Source of the DNA: Thiogranum sp.
Lineage (GTDB): Bacteria > Pseudomonadota > Gammaproteobacteria > DSM-19610
Assembly: GCA_022340245.1 (NCBI GenBank)
Contig: JAJDOI010000002.1
Location: forward strand, 1 to 47,956
Direction of reading: 5' to 3'
DNA length: 47,956 nucleotides
Each line of letters opens with the position of its first letter. Position 1 is the first letter of the stretch. Positions 7,580 to 15,953 of this stretch are shown piece by piece. The notes beneath the pieces were generated by a model that was not told the DNA's origin, ran no database searches, and was given only the letters and a program-made list of their open reading frames with translations. The position numbers and the translations under genes are program-made.

Positions 7580-9109
7580 ATGGACATAATCCCGCATTTG
7601 CTCGACGGCTTTCTAGTCGCACTGCAGCCGATGAATCTGTTCCTGGTGATCATTGGCTGTGCCGTTGGCCTGTTCATCGGCGCAATGCCCGGCCTGGGTT
7701 CGGTCAATGGTGTGGCCATCCTGCTGCCGGTCACCTTCATCGTTCCGCCCACCTCGGCGATAATCTTTCTGGCTGCGATTTACTACGGCGCCATGTACGG
7801 GGGTGCCATCAGCTCGATCATGCTGGGTATACCGGGGGCCTCGACCGCGGTAGCGACCACCTTCGACGGGCGTCCGATGGCCGTTCAGGGAAGGGCCGAC
7901 GTGGCGCTGGTGGCGGCGGCGACGGCTTCCTTTGTCGGCGGCACCATCTCGGTCATCCTGTTCACGGCCTTTGCACCGCCCCTGGCGCACGTGGCGCTGG
8001 CGTTCGGTGCCGAGGAGGAGTTCGCGCTCATGATGCTGGCCTTCAGCACCTTTGTCGGTCTGGGCGGTGACGATATTCCCAAGACCATCTTCTCCATCCT
8101 GATCGGCCTGGTGCTCAGTGCGGTCGGCCTGGATATTATAAGCGGAGCGCCACGCCTGATCTTCGGCGATCTGCCGGGTTTTTACCACGGTATCAACTTC
8201 CTTGTGCTGGCGATCGGTATCTACGGTATCGGCGAGATTCTCTGGACCATCGAGAGCAGCCGTGGCGAGGTGGAGGTCTCCCAGGCGGTGGTGTCGGTTC
8301 ACCGCATCTTCGCTGCCCTCAAGGAAATGGGGGGGTGCATCAAGACCATGATCATGGGCTCCCTCGTCGGCTACTTTGTCGGTCTGCTCCCGGCCGCCGG
8401 GGCCACCCCCGGTTCTATCATGGCCTATGGGTTTGCCAAAACCATGTCCAGGAACCCGGACAGCTTTGGCAAGGGGAACATCCAGGGCGTCGCCGCGCCC
8501 GAGTCCGCCAACAATGCCGCCAGTACCGGTTCCATGCTGCCCATGCTCACGCTCGGCATCCCGGGCTCGCCGACCACGGCCATCCTGCTGGGTGGGATGG
8601 TGATCTGGGGCCTGGAACCCGGCCCGCGGTTGTTCGTCGACCAGACCGAGTTCGTCTGGGGTCTGATCGCCAGTCTCTACGTGGCCAACCTGTTTGCACT
8701 GGTGTTGAATGTGGCCTTCATCCCGGTCTTCATCTGGGTCCTCAAGCTTCCCTTCACCATTCTGGCCCCGGTCATCTTCGTGCTGTGTGTGGTCGGTGGC
8801 TACGCACCGACCCAGGATATGCACGACGTCTGGCTGATGCTTCTCTTCGGTGTCGTCGGCTATCTGTTGCGCAAACTCGACTACCCCATGGCGCCGATGG
8901 TTCTGGCGATCGTGCTCGGCCCGCTGGCCGAGTCCTCGCTGCGCCAGTCCCTGCTGCTGTCGAGAGGGTCAATGACGGTCTTCTTCGAGCGACCCATCTC
9001 CGGGCCCATTATGGGTATTGCCCTGCTGCTTTTCCTGCTGCCGGTTTTCAAGGCGTTCCAGCGAAAGCGCGCCGCCGGTAAGGCGTCAGAGGGCGGATCG
9101 CACGGTTGA
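7580..9109 (+). CDS. tctA: Tripartite tricarboxylate transporter, large membrane subunit
   Basis: This 509-residue protein has about 11-12 membrane segments. The family signature is visible twice: GLFIGAMPGLG near residues 30-40 and VGLLPAAGATPGSIMAYGFAK near 265-285. These are the two pseudo-symmetric re-entrant loops of TctA. The conserved TLGIPGSPTTAILLGG follows near residue 325. It is the secondary-transport channel subunit driven by an ion gradient. Its stop codon overlaps the ATG of the GntR regulator (TGATG), which ties the regulator to the transport operon. Confidence 0.92.
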   Translation: MDIIPHLLDGFLVALQPMNLFLVIIGCAVGLFIGAMPGLGSVNGVAILLPVTFIVPPTSAIIFLAAIYYGAMYGGAISSIMLGIPGASTAVATTFDGRPMAVQGRADVALVAAATASFVGGTISVILFTAFAPPLAHVALAFGAEEEFALMMLAFSTFVGLGGDDIPKTIFSILIGLVLSAVGLDIISGAPRLIFGDLPGFYHGINFLVLAIGIYGIGEILWTIESSRGEVEVSQAVVSVHRIFAALKEMGGCIKTMIMGSLVGYFVGLLPAAGATPGSIMAYGFAKTMSRNPDSFGKGNIQGVAAPESANNAASTGSMLPMLTLGIPGSPTTAILLGGMVIWGLEPGPRLFVDQTEFVWGLIASLYVANLFALVLNVAFIPVFIWVLKLPFTILAPVIFVLCVVGGYAPTQDMHDVWLMLLFGVVGYLLRKLDYPMAPMVLAIVLGPLAESSLRQSLLLSRGSMTVFFERPISGPIMGIALLLFLLPVFKAFQRKRAAGKASEGGSHG

Positions 9110-9807
9110 TGCAAGTGGTTATGCGTCAAATCCGTTTAAAACCAGTCGACGCCAATGTTGGCTTGAAAGACAAGGTGTACGAGGCGTTGAGGTCGGCCAT
9201 CATATTGGTGGATACCTATTCGGATGACGCCGATGCCAAGCTGGACGAACGCCGTATGGCGGAAGAACTCGGAGTCAGCCGGACCCCGATCCGCGAGGCG
9301 CTCTCGCGCCTGGAGCAGGAAGGGCTGGTGCGTACGGAGCCGCGCCGCGGGACGTTTGTGGTCCGCAAGTCCAGGCAGGAAATCCTGGAGATGATCTGTG
9401 TATGGGGCGCACTGGAAAGCCTTGCTGCACGCCTGGGCTGCGCCAACGCCAGCGACGAGCAGATCGCCGGCCTGAGAAAGGTGTTTGTGCATCTGGGTAG
9501 CCCGGAACGGGCGATGGCGGCGATCGACGAGTACTCGGATGAAAACATCCATTTCCACCAAATGATGATCCGCCTGGGCAAGTGTGAGCTGTTGTCCGAG
9601 ATCGCCGACCGATTGTTCATCCACATGCACGCGATCCGGGCCCGCTCGCTCAGGGGGCAGGGTCGCGTGGCCGAGTCGGTCGTGGATCACCTGCACATCA
9701 TCGAGGCCATGGAACAGCGCGATGCCGTACTGGCAGAAAAACTGGTACGCGAACATACGGATCACCTGGCGCAACACGTCAAGGAATTTGTTAACTGGGA
9801 GCACTAA
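9109..9807 (+). CDS. GntR-family regulator 1 (FadR/VanR type)
   Basis: This 232-residue DNA-binding protein has an N-terminal winged helix-turn-helix (LDERRMAEELGVSRTPIREA, about residues 47-66, then LEQEGLV and RRGTFV) and an all-helical C-terminal FCD ligand-binding domain. FCD features include ALESLAARL, the D-Y-H-FH pattern (DEYSDENIHFHQ) and the late VVDHLHIIEA and REHTDHL histidines that usually bind a metal and a carboxylate effector. The start ATG overlaps the tctA stop. The gene sits inside the tct-oxc operon, so it would be controlled by the operator at 5832. A close paralogue is encoded at 20601. The effector is probably oxalate, formate or a CoA-linked intermediate; this is inference. 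Confidence 0.92.
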   Translation: MQVVMRQIRLKPVDANVGLKDKVYEALRSAIILVDTYSDDADAKLDERRMAEELGVSRTPIREALSRLEQEGLVRTEPRRGTFVVRKSRQEILEMICVWGALESLAARLGCANASDEQIAGLRKVFVHLGSPERAMAAIDEYSDENIHFHQMMIRLGKCELLSEIADRLFIHMHAIRARSLRGQGRVAESVVDHLHIIEAMEQRDAVLAEKLVREHTDHLAQHVKEFVNWEH

Positions 9808-9810
9808 GTG

Positions 9811-11520
9811 ATGAGTAACGAGGCAGCAATGGTACCTGAAGACGCACAATTGACTGACGGCTTCCATCTTCTGATGGAAGCCCTTGAAATGAACGGCATT
9901 GACACCATATATGGTCTGCTCGGTATCCCGGTTACCGAACTCGGCCGCTTGTGGCAGGCCCGTGGCAACCGTTTCTTCAGCTTCCGCAACGAACAGAACG
10001 CGGGTTATGCCGCGTCGGTGGCCGGCTTTATTACGAAAAAACCGGGTATCTGCGTGACCGTTTCCGCGCCGGGGTTTCTGAACGGACTGACCGCACTTGC
10101 CAACGCCACCACGAACTGCTTCCCGATGATTATGATCAGCGGTTCGAGCGAACGCGAAATCGTCGACCTGCAACAAGGCGACTACGAAGAAATGGATCAG
10201 CTGAACATCGCCCGGCCGCATTGCAAGGCTGCCTACCGTATCAACCGTACCGAAGACATCGGCGTTGCCGTTGTGCGCGCAATACGTACCGCGCTCTCCG
10301 GGCGTCCCGGCGGCGTATACCTTGATATTCCGGCGCGACTGTTCTCCACGACGATGAGCGCTGAAGACGGTGCGAAGTCCCTGTTTGTGCCGGTTGATCC
10401 GGCCCCGAGCCAATTGCCCGGCCCTGATGCGGTTGCGCGCGCCGTCGATCTGATCAAGGGCGCCGAAAAGCCGCTGATCCTTCTCGGCAAGGGCGCCGCT
10501 TACGCGCAATGCGACGACGAAATCAAGGCGCTCATTGAAGAAACCGGTATTCCGTTCACCCCGATGTCGATGGCCAAGGGCCTGGTGCCCGACACCCATC
10601 CACAATGTGCGGCCGCCGCTCGCTCCCTCGTTCTGAAGGAATCCGACGTTGTCGTGCTGGTCGGCGCTCGCCTGAACTGGCTGCTCGCCCACGGCAAGGG
10701 CAAGACCTGGGGCGGTTCGACGAAGTTCGTGCAGATCGACATCCAGGCTAACGAAATGGACAGCAACGTGCCGATCGCGGCACCGCTGGTTGGTGACATC
10801 GGTTCTTGCGTCGCGGCGCTGCGTGCCGGTCTGAGTGGCATGGAGAAGCCTGCGGCATGGGCCAGCGCTGTTGCTGAAAAAGCCTCTGGCAACCGGGCCA
10901 AGCTGAGCACCAAGCTGACCACCGCCACGCCGGTAATGAACTACTTCAACTCGCTGGGCGCAATCCGCGAAGTGCTGAAGAACTACCCGGACATCAACCT
11001 GGTTAATGAAGGTGCAAACGCCCTGGACAACGCCCGCATGATTATCGACCAGTACCAACCGCGTCGTCGTCTGGACACCGGCACCTGGGGTGTCATGGGT
11101 GTCGGTATGGGCTCCTGCGTTGCTGCTGCTGCAGAAACCGGCAAACCGGTTGTTGCTATCTGTGGCGACAGTGCATTCGGTTTCAGCGGCATGGAGGCCG
11201 AAACAATCACTCGTTACAACCTGCCGGTTACCATTATCATCATGAACAACGGCGGTATCTACCGGGGTGACGAAGCCAGCCCTGAGCACCAGGTTTCCTG
11301 CATGGTGTTCAACCCCAAAACCCGTTACGATCAGTTGATGATCGCTCTTGGCGGCGAAGGCTATCGCGTCACCACTCCGGAAGAGCTGGCCGAGACACTG
11401 GATAGCGCCATCAAATCCGGCAAGCCGACTCTCATCGATGCCATTATCGATCCGGCCGCCGGCGTTGAATCCGGTCGTATCGGCAACCTGAACGTTGTCA
11501 GTACCATTGGCAAAAAGTAG
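9811..11520 (+). CDS. oxc: Oxalyl-CoA decarboxylase
   Basis: This 569-residue thiamine-diphosphate enzyme converts oxalyl-CoA to formyl-CoA and CO2 in the cytosol. From memory it aligns almost without gaps with Oxalobacter formigenes Oxc (568 residues). Shared blocks include [11 protein letters not shown], the catalytic Glu61 in [64 protein letters not shown] and the ThDP-Mg motif GDSAFGFSG...MNN. The C-terminus [14 protein letters not shown] is also conserved. A GTG at 9808 is in frame, but the ATG at 9811 fits the family start. The gene follows gntR1 with 3 bp between. Codon choice (many GAA and CGT) looks different from the neighbouring tctA. Identification is secure. Confidence 0.97.
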   Translation: MSNEAAMVPEDAQLTDGFHLLMEALEMNGIDTIYGLLGIPVTELGRLWQARGNRFFSFRNEQNAGYAASVAGFITKKPGICVTVSAPGFLNGLTALANATTNCFPMIMISGSSEREIVDLQQGDYEEMDQLNIARPHCKAAYRINRTEDIGVAVVRAIRTALSGRPGGVYLDIPARLFSTTMSAEDGAKSLFVPVDPAPSQLPGPDAVARAVDLIKGAEKPLILLGKGAAYAQCDDEIKALIEETGIPFTPMSMAKGLVPDTHPQCAAAARSLVLKESDVVVLVGARLNWLLAHGKGKTWGGSTKFVQIDIQANEMDSNVPIAAPLVGDIGSCVAALRAGLSGMEKPAAWASAVAEKASGNRAKLSTKLTTATPVMNYFNSLGAIREVLKNYPDINLVNEGANALDNARMIIDQYQPRRRLDTGTWGVMGVGMGSCVAAAAETGKPVVAICGDSAFGFSGMEAETITRYNLPVTIIIMNNGGIYRGDEASPEHQVSCMVFNPKTRYDQLMIALGGEGYRVTTPEELAETLDSAIKSGKPTLIDAIIDPAAGVESGRIGNLNVVSTIGKK

Positions 11521-11533
11521 CACGGCATCGGTA

Positions 11534-11561
11534 CGCTGCCTTGCAGTACGAGCAGGCAGCG
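11534..11561 (+). repeat. Inverted repeat after oxc
   Basis: CGCTGCCT and AGGCAGCG form a perfect 8-bp stem around a 12-base loop, 13 bp after the oxc stop. There is no T run, so it is a weak terminator candidate or an mRNA-stabilising hairpin between oxc and the downstream usp gene. The 165-bp gap holds no coding region. Confidence 0.5.
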
Positions 11562-11685
11562 AGCCGACCGTGGTGGACAGCATCAGGGATGCGCGCGGTG
11601 GCACCGGTGCGGAGACGTCGTCCGAAGCCCGGCGGCGTGATGAGAGGAAATCCGGACGTACGCCTGAACCTGAGGTTATATAGAC

Positions 11686-12552
11686 ATGTCGATCAAAATC
11701 ATTCTGGTTCCAATCGGTGGCAGCAAAGGTAGTATGGCGGCACTGAACCGCGCCTTCGTAGTCGCGGAACGCTTTGGTGCCCACATAAAAGGGTTGCACG
11801 TGATGGAGCGTATGTCAGACGCGGTCTCGTTCGAGTTCCACTTGCCGGAGAAGTTGCGAGGCAGTGTTCAGTCATCCGCGGAACAGACTGCGTTGGCCCG
11901 GGCCGACGAGTTACGAGCGGAGTTCGAAGCGGCCTGCCGGCAGGCCAACGTTACCCTGAGCGACAGGCCACTCGATGGAGACTCCCCGTCGGCGAGCTGG
12001 CACCAGGCGTTCGGCCATGTGGAAGATATCCTTGTGCGCCATGCACGTCTCAGCGATCTGGTTACGGTGCCCAGACCCAAGCTCGAGGGCGGACCTGTGC
12101 GGCGCTCACCGGTAGGCAGGGCCATAGAGGCCATGCTGTGCGGTACCGGGCGACCGGTCCTGATCGAGCCGCCGATGGTCAGGACCGAACAATGCGAGCG
12201 GGTGGCGATCGGCTGGAACGAGAGCACCGAGGCTTCGCGGGCAATCGCCATGACCTGGCCCTGGCTGCTCAATATGCGCGCAGTCACGATCCTTGCGTCG
12301 AAAAAACGGGAGGCGGGCGCCAACGCTCTGAACGAGTACCTTGCCTGGCACGGGATTACCTCGAACACCGTCCTCCTCGACGGCAAGGGAGAGAGTGTTG
12401 GCGAGGCGATGCTGAATGTGTGTGCCGAAGAGGAGTCGGGGTTCCTGGTCGTGGGCGGATTCAGTCACGCGCGCGCCCGCGAGCTGCTGTTCGGCGGCGT
12501 CACGCGGCACCTGCTGACGCACTCGAATATACCGACGCTGATGGTGCACTGA
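11686..12552 (+). CDS. Tandem-domain universal stress protein 1
   Basis: This 288-residue cytosolic protein has two Usp domains. The N-terminal one opens with IKIILVPIGGSKGSMAALNRA and carries an LHVM strand. The C-terminal one (from about residue 168) starts CERVAIGWNESTEASRA and ends with the nucleotide-binding loop VVGGFSHARARELLFGGVTRHLL. The second domain has the G-x2-G-x9-G-type signature and may bind ATP; the first looks less conserved there. The gene is in line with oxc, 165 bp downstream, and 27 bp before the CitE-like gene. A close paralogue lies at 21438 next to the second GntR gene. Its role in oxalate metabolism is unknown; acid or carboxylate stress is a guess. Confidence 0.85.
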   Translation: MSIKIILVPIGGSKGSMAALNRAFVVAERFGAHIKGLHVMERMSDAVSFEFHLPEKLRGSVQSSAEQTALARADELRAEFEAACRQANVTLSDRPLDGDSPSASWHQAFGHVEDILVRHARLSDLVTVPRPKLEGGPVRRSPVGRAIEAMLCGTGRPVLIEPPMVRTEQCERVAIGWNESTEASRAIAMTWPWLLNMRAVTILASKKREAGANALNEYLAWHGITSNTVLLDGKGESVGEAMLNVCAEEESGFLVVGGFSHARARELLFGGVTRHLLTHSNIPTLMVH

Positions 12553-12579
12553 CGCCTTTTTCCCGGGCTGGCAAACACG

Positions 12580-13446
12580 GTGAGAAGTCTCCTCTTCGTA
12601 CCGGGAAACATGCCTGCAATGCTCGACAAGGCGCTGGGCTTCAGTCCCGACGCTTTTGTGCCGGACCTCGAAGATTCGGTGCCGGACGCCGAAAAGGAAA
12701 ATGCGCGCCGTATCACTGCAGCGCATCTTTCGAAGCTCGGGGCGGGCGGGATACCGGTTATTCCCCGGGTGAATGCACACAACAGCGGCTGGCTCGAAGA
12801 GGATCTGGCCGCGGTTGTGGGGTCGTCGATCTACGCGATCTCGGTCGGCAAGATACAGTCGGCGGACGATATCGCGGCCATCTCGGAGACGCTTTCAGGA
12901 CTTGAATCAGAGGCGGAACTGGAAGTCGGGAAGATCCGCCTGATCCCATGGATCGAGACCGCCCGCGCTGTCGTGCACTGTTTCCAGATCTGCACCGCCA
13001 GTCCCCGTATAGTCGCCGTGGCTTTCGGTGCGGAGGACTTTACCGACGATATGGGCATCGAGCGCAGCGAGGATGAGTCAGAGCTCGCTTATGCGCGCAG
13101 CGTGGTATGTACTGCCGCGCGGGCGGCCGGCATCGACGCGCTCGACACACCCTTCTTCGGATTCAAGGACCCGGACGGGCTGCGGGAAAACGTGCGGGCA
13201 GCGAAGCGGTTGGGCTTCAAAGGTAAATTTGCCATACACCCGGCCCAGGTGGATCCCATCAATACCCTGTTTTCGCCGTCCGAGGCGGAGATAGCTTATG
13301 CACGGCGAGTCGTCTCGGCGTTCGAGGAGGCTGAGCGCACGCGAAGAGGGTCCACGTCCCTGGATGGGAAAGTCATCGACGTGCCCGTGGTCAAACGGGC
13401 GCGGTCGATACTGGCGCTGGCGGACGCCCGGTTCAGGACATCCTGA
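12580..13446 (+). CDS. CitE-like lyase (HpcH/HpaI superfamily)
   Basis: This 288-residue protein has the signature of CitE-like enzymes, a TIM-barrel family that cleaves or forms acyl-CoA esters such as malyl-CoA, methylmalyl-CoA and citramalyl-CoA. Visible motifs are RSLLFVPGN, DLEDSVP, the arginine in IPRVNA, WIETARAV, FGAEDFTDDMG (metal-binding Glu and Asp) and AIHPAQVDPIN. The start is GTG at 12580, where the conserved RS-LFVPG begins at once. The gene is 27 bp after usp and appears to be the last of the tct-oxc string. A malyl-CoA lyase or thioesterase would link glyoxylate and acetyl-CoA to malate. The exact substrate cannot be read from the sequence. Confidence 0.85.
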   Translation: MRSLLFVPGNMPAMLDKALGFSPDAFVPDLEDSVPDAEKENARRITAAHLSKLGAGGIPVIPRVNAHNSGWLEEDLAAVVGSSIYAISVGKIQSADDIAAISETLSGLESEAELEVGKIRLIPWIETARAVVHCFQICTASPRIVAVAFGAEDFTDDMGIERSEDESELAYARSVVCTAARAAGIDALDTPFFGFKDPDGLRENVRAAKRLGFKGKFAIHPAQVDPINTLFSPSEAEIAYARRVVSAFEEAERTRRGSTSLDGKVIDVPVVKRARSILALADARFRTS

Positions 13447-13458
13447 ACCGGGCGTCCG
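13421..13458. repeat. 38-bp perfect palindrome at the end of the CitE-like gene
   Basis: The two 18-base arms, CGGACGCCCGGTTCAGGA and its exact complement, are separated by only CA. The palindrome begins inside the last codons of the citE-like gene and ends just before the convergent membrane-protein gene stops. It could serve as a bidirectional stem-loop terminator or RNA-end protector. No T run follows on either side, so intrinsic termination is uncertain. Confidence 0.75.
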
Positions 13459-13467
13459 GTATTCTGC

Positions 13468-13755
13468 CTAGCCCACGGCCCCGTTGCGTTGGTGCTGGTG
13501 GTTGTCGCTCACCGAACGACTGCGGCAGACCTGGACGGCCTTGAGGCCGTAGAAAAGCAGGACTGCGCCCATGATGGCGGGAATCAGCAGCGCGGCATGC
13601 TGCATCAGCGAGTAGCCGAATGCGGACGCGGTTACGAGCAGGAGTCCCAGGGCAACCTGCAAAACGCCTATAAAACCCGAGCAGTCCCCGGCCGCGTCAT
13701 TGTTGGAAACGATATTGGAAGTTTTGAAATCCGGTTGCATGTCTTGATCCTGCAT
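13468..13755 (-). CDS. Small hypothetical membrane protein
   Basis: This 95-residue protein has two hydrophobic segments (about residues 28-48 and 53-72: GFIGVLQVALGLLLVTASAFG and LLIPAIMGAVLLFYGLKAV) between hydrophilic ends. The layout recalls small two-helix inner-membrane proteins, but no family was recognised. It is convergent with the CitE-like gene across the 38-bp palindrome. No convincing partner or regulatory site was seen. Confidence 0.5.
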   Translation of the reverse strand: MQDQDMQPDFKTSNIVSNNDAAGDCSGFIGVLQVALGLLLVTASAFGYSLMQHAALLIPAIMGAVLLFYGLKAVQVCRSRSVSDNHQHQRNGAVG

Positions 13756-13991
13756 CAGCTTTTCGAGTACGGAAGCCCGTTGGCCATTGCGCGGGGGCCT
13801 GGGTATGTCGACGACACCGATCCCTTCCTTGATGGGGGGCGTAGTCGTGCCGATCTGTACCGAAAAAATATAAAATTAGAGTAGTAGAATATACAAATAT
13901 ACTTGGCAAGTCCAGAAATCCTGAAATAAGTAGTTATCTCAGTGATTTAGTTGGATAGACAACCTGTCGGGTAGGGGGTTTCCCGGGTATG

Positions 13992-14759
13992 TCATGCGCG
14001 GTTGGCGACGAAGAGTTCGATCTGAAAGGCTTCGGCATACGCGGCCTCGAGGTCAAGTTCGCGCGCCAGTTTTCGGTTGAAATTCAGAATGCGCTCGTCA
14101 AAGCCGTGGCCGCGGGTGTCGAGATTGCGGGCCTGCTGGGTATCGTGGAACCGGAGCAGAGCGCGCTTCCAGTCAGCCTGGGATTCATCGAACCCGACGT
14201 AGAGGTCGGGGCGAAAGCTGAGGGTTTTCGCATCTTTATTATAAAGCGCCAGTAAGGGGGCGCCGAGTTCCTGCACCGCCGTTCTGGCCATGTCGTAAGC
14301 GCGTCGATGGCCGGCGTTGCTATCGTCGCCGTAGGGCAGCAACAGAACATCCGGGGACGTGTCACTGATCAGCCGGCGTATCCTGAGCTGATTGTCGGCG
14401 TGATGAGCGAGCTCACCATCCTCAGCTTCCCGCAGGCGCTGGAAGCTGAGCCGGGCAGGGGAGAGCCCGAAGAAGCTGCAGCTGTCGACCTGTTCCTGCT
14501 CACGCAGCCGCGCCTTCTGTTCCCAGGTCGGCGGGTCGGCATAGCTGTCCTGGACGCCCTTGCTGCCGCTGCTCAGTACCGCCAGGTGAATCTCGTTGCC
14601 CTGTGTCTGGAGGTATTGGAGCGTGATGGCAATAGCGTCGAAGTCATCCGGGTGCGGCGCAAGGACCAGCAGGCGCAGCAGTGGCGACAATCCGATGGAA
14701 TCAATGCGCGCGGGGCGGTTCCCGTTGTGCGCGGCGTTAAGGGCGTCGATCGGCAGCAT
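13992..14759 (-). CDS. PIG-L/LmbE-family deacetylase
   Basis: This 255-residue protein has the metal-binding start of the PIG-L family, VLAPHPDDFDAIA at about residues 32-44, and the second histidine motif in GDDSNAGHRRAYDMA near residue 150. Family members are zinc-dependent N-deacetylases acting on GlcNAc-linked or similar compounds such as mycothiol and bacillithiol precursors and antibiotics. The substrate here is unknown. The usual Glu after PHPDD is replaced by Phe-Asp, which may shift the metal or substrate site. The gene follows the panB remnant on the same strand, 32 bp away. Confidence 0.8.
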   Translation of the reverse strand: MLPIDALNAAHNGNRPARIDSIGLSPLLRLLVLAPHPDDFDAIAITLQYLQTQGNEIHLAVLSSGSKGVQDSYADPPTWEQKARLREQEQVDSCSFFGLSPARLSFQRLREAEDGELAHHADNQLRIRRLISDTSPDVLLLPYGDDSNAGHRRAYDMARTAVQELGAPLLALYNKDAKTLSFRPDLYVGFDESQADWKRALLRFHDTQQARNLDTRGHGFDERILNFNRKLARELDLEAAYAEAFQIELFVANRA

Positions 14760-14791
14760 GGCTTTCGGTTACGGTGGTTGTATCGTCGTAT

Positions 14792-15343
14792 TCAGTAACA
14801 GTGTTCCTTGCCCGGAAACCGACCGTCACGCACCTCTTCACGGAAGCATTGCAGGGCGTCGCGGGTTATGGCTCCCACGTCCGCGTAGACTTTGGCGAAC
14901 CTGGGCGTGAGGTCGAGGTAGACGTGGAGCATATCGTGGATGACCAGCACCTGACCATCGCAGTCAGGCCCGGCACCAATCCCGATCGTCGGGATGTCCA
15001 GCTCGCGGGTGATGCGTTCCCCGAGCTCCGCGGGTATGCCCTCCAGCACGATCGCGAATGCTCCGCCTTCCTGTACCGCGACCGCATCGCGGAATACCTG
15101 GTCCGCGTCCTCCTTCCTCCTCCCCTGGACTCTGAAACCGCCGAAGGTATGTATACTCTGGGGTGTCAGTCCAACGTGCCCCATGACCGGAATCTGACAG
15201 TCCACAAGGGCTCGGATTTCACCGCGAACCCGAACCCCACCTTCGATTTTCACTGCCTCGGCACCTGCCTCCCGAATCAGGCGACCTGCATTATGGACCG
15301 TCTCCCGGGCGCATACGCCGGACGTGAGAAACGGAAGATCCGC
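14792..15343 (-). pseudogene. panB: 5'-truncated ketopantoate hydroxymethyltransferase
   Basis: The reading frame matches PanB from its middle to its end: ADLPF, EAVKIEGG, GHVGLTPQS, FGGFRVQGR, PTIGIGAG, DGQVLVIHD and the PG-EHCY C-terminus. About 85 N-terminal residues of the normal 260-270 are missing, including the first metal-binding DS region. Upstream of ADLPF the frame shows no PanB similarity and no usable start codon before a stop; the first in-frame candidate is an internal GTG at 15253. No N-terminal half was found in the other frames nearby. PanB makes ketopantoate for CoA synthesis; this copy should be inactive. A GntR-type operator lies about 115 bp upstream. Confidence 0.8.
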
Positions 15344-15456
15344 ACGGGTCTGCGTCGAAGACCGAATCGGATGCCGGGGAGGCGCCCGGGCTGCCCGTCG
15401 CCCGCCGATCCTGCAGGAAGCATCTCGACAAATTTCGGCTTTTCATGCGCAGTATT

Positions 15457-15473
15457 TAGTATACAATATACCA
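15457..15473. promoter_or_regulatory. GntR-type operator, copy 4
   Basis: The site reads TAGTATAC-A-ATATACCA, with two changes from the consensus palindrome. It lies between the panB remnant (minus strand) and the CoA-binding remnant and nhaD (plus strand). Either direction could have been the regulated one. Since both adjacent genes look decayed, the site may be a relic or may now act on nhaD. Confidence 0.65.
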
Positions 15474-15659
15474 AATGCTACGATGCCGTAAACGCCTTGG
15501 GGTGGATTATATGGGGGCAGGCGAGAACCAGCGGGAGGCCAATTCTGCGGTGCGCACTGGCAGGCGCGGCGCTATCGGTCAGCATTCGACGGTCACAGGG
15601 GTGCTGCAATGCAAGGAGGTCCGGGAGGCCGCCACGCCGCTGTCACAGGAGAGCAGGCC

Positions 15660-15953
15660 ATGGCCTGTGACGACGCACAATTTGCCGCAGTCCTGAGCGA
15701 TACCGGACGCATCGCGAACTTCGGTCCGTCGGGCAGATTCGAGAGCCGCGGCTACGCGGGTGCGCCCTGCCGCAAAAGCAAGGCTTACCGGGGTATCCCG
15801 GTCAATACGATGTGCGCGGAGATACTCGGGGCCAGGCGTTACAGGTCGGTGTCCGACATTCCGGAATCCCAAAGGATTAGCCAGAGTGTGAGAGGGTATC
15901 AGGTCTTCGCCCCCGATATGGATTGCGTCCAGCCACGAGGAGACCGCCGATGA
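15660..15953 (+). pseudogene. Remnant of a YccU-like CoA-binding protein
   Basis: The 97-codon frame starts with ATG after an AGGAG ribosome binding site. It resembles the N-terminal part of small CoA-binding (Rossmann) proteins: a TGRIANFGPSG element like the usual T-IAVVG-S, then YRGIPVN, AEILGARRY and S-DIPES. The glycine-rich loop is altered. After DIPES the usual VD-VDVFR part is lost and the frame runs into the nhaD start, overlapping it by 4 bp. The call as a decayed gene rests on these motif matches. It might still be translated and couple translation into nhaD. Confidence 0.5.

Noticed and set aside
9136-11799. 887-residue open frame antisense to gntR1 and oxc
   Set aside because: It spans two certain genes on the other strand, has no recognisable domain and no promoter or ribosome binding site.
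13889-13902. ATATAC-AA-ATATAC upstream of the small membrane protein
   Set aside because: It has two bases between half-sites instead of one and no GG or CC flank, so it does not match the palindrome.
14774-15670. 298-residue plus-strand frame over the panB remnant
   Set aside because: It is the antisense of PanB-like sequence and has no similarity of its own.
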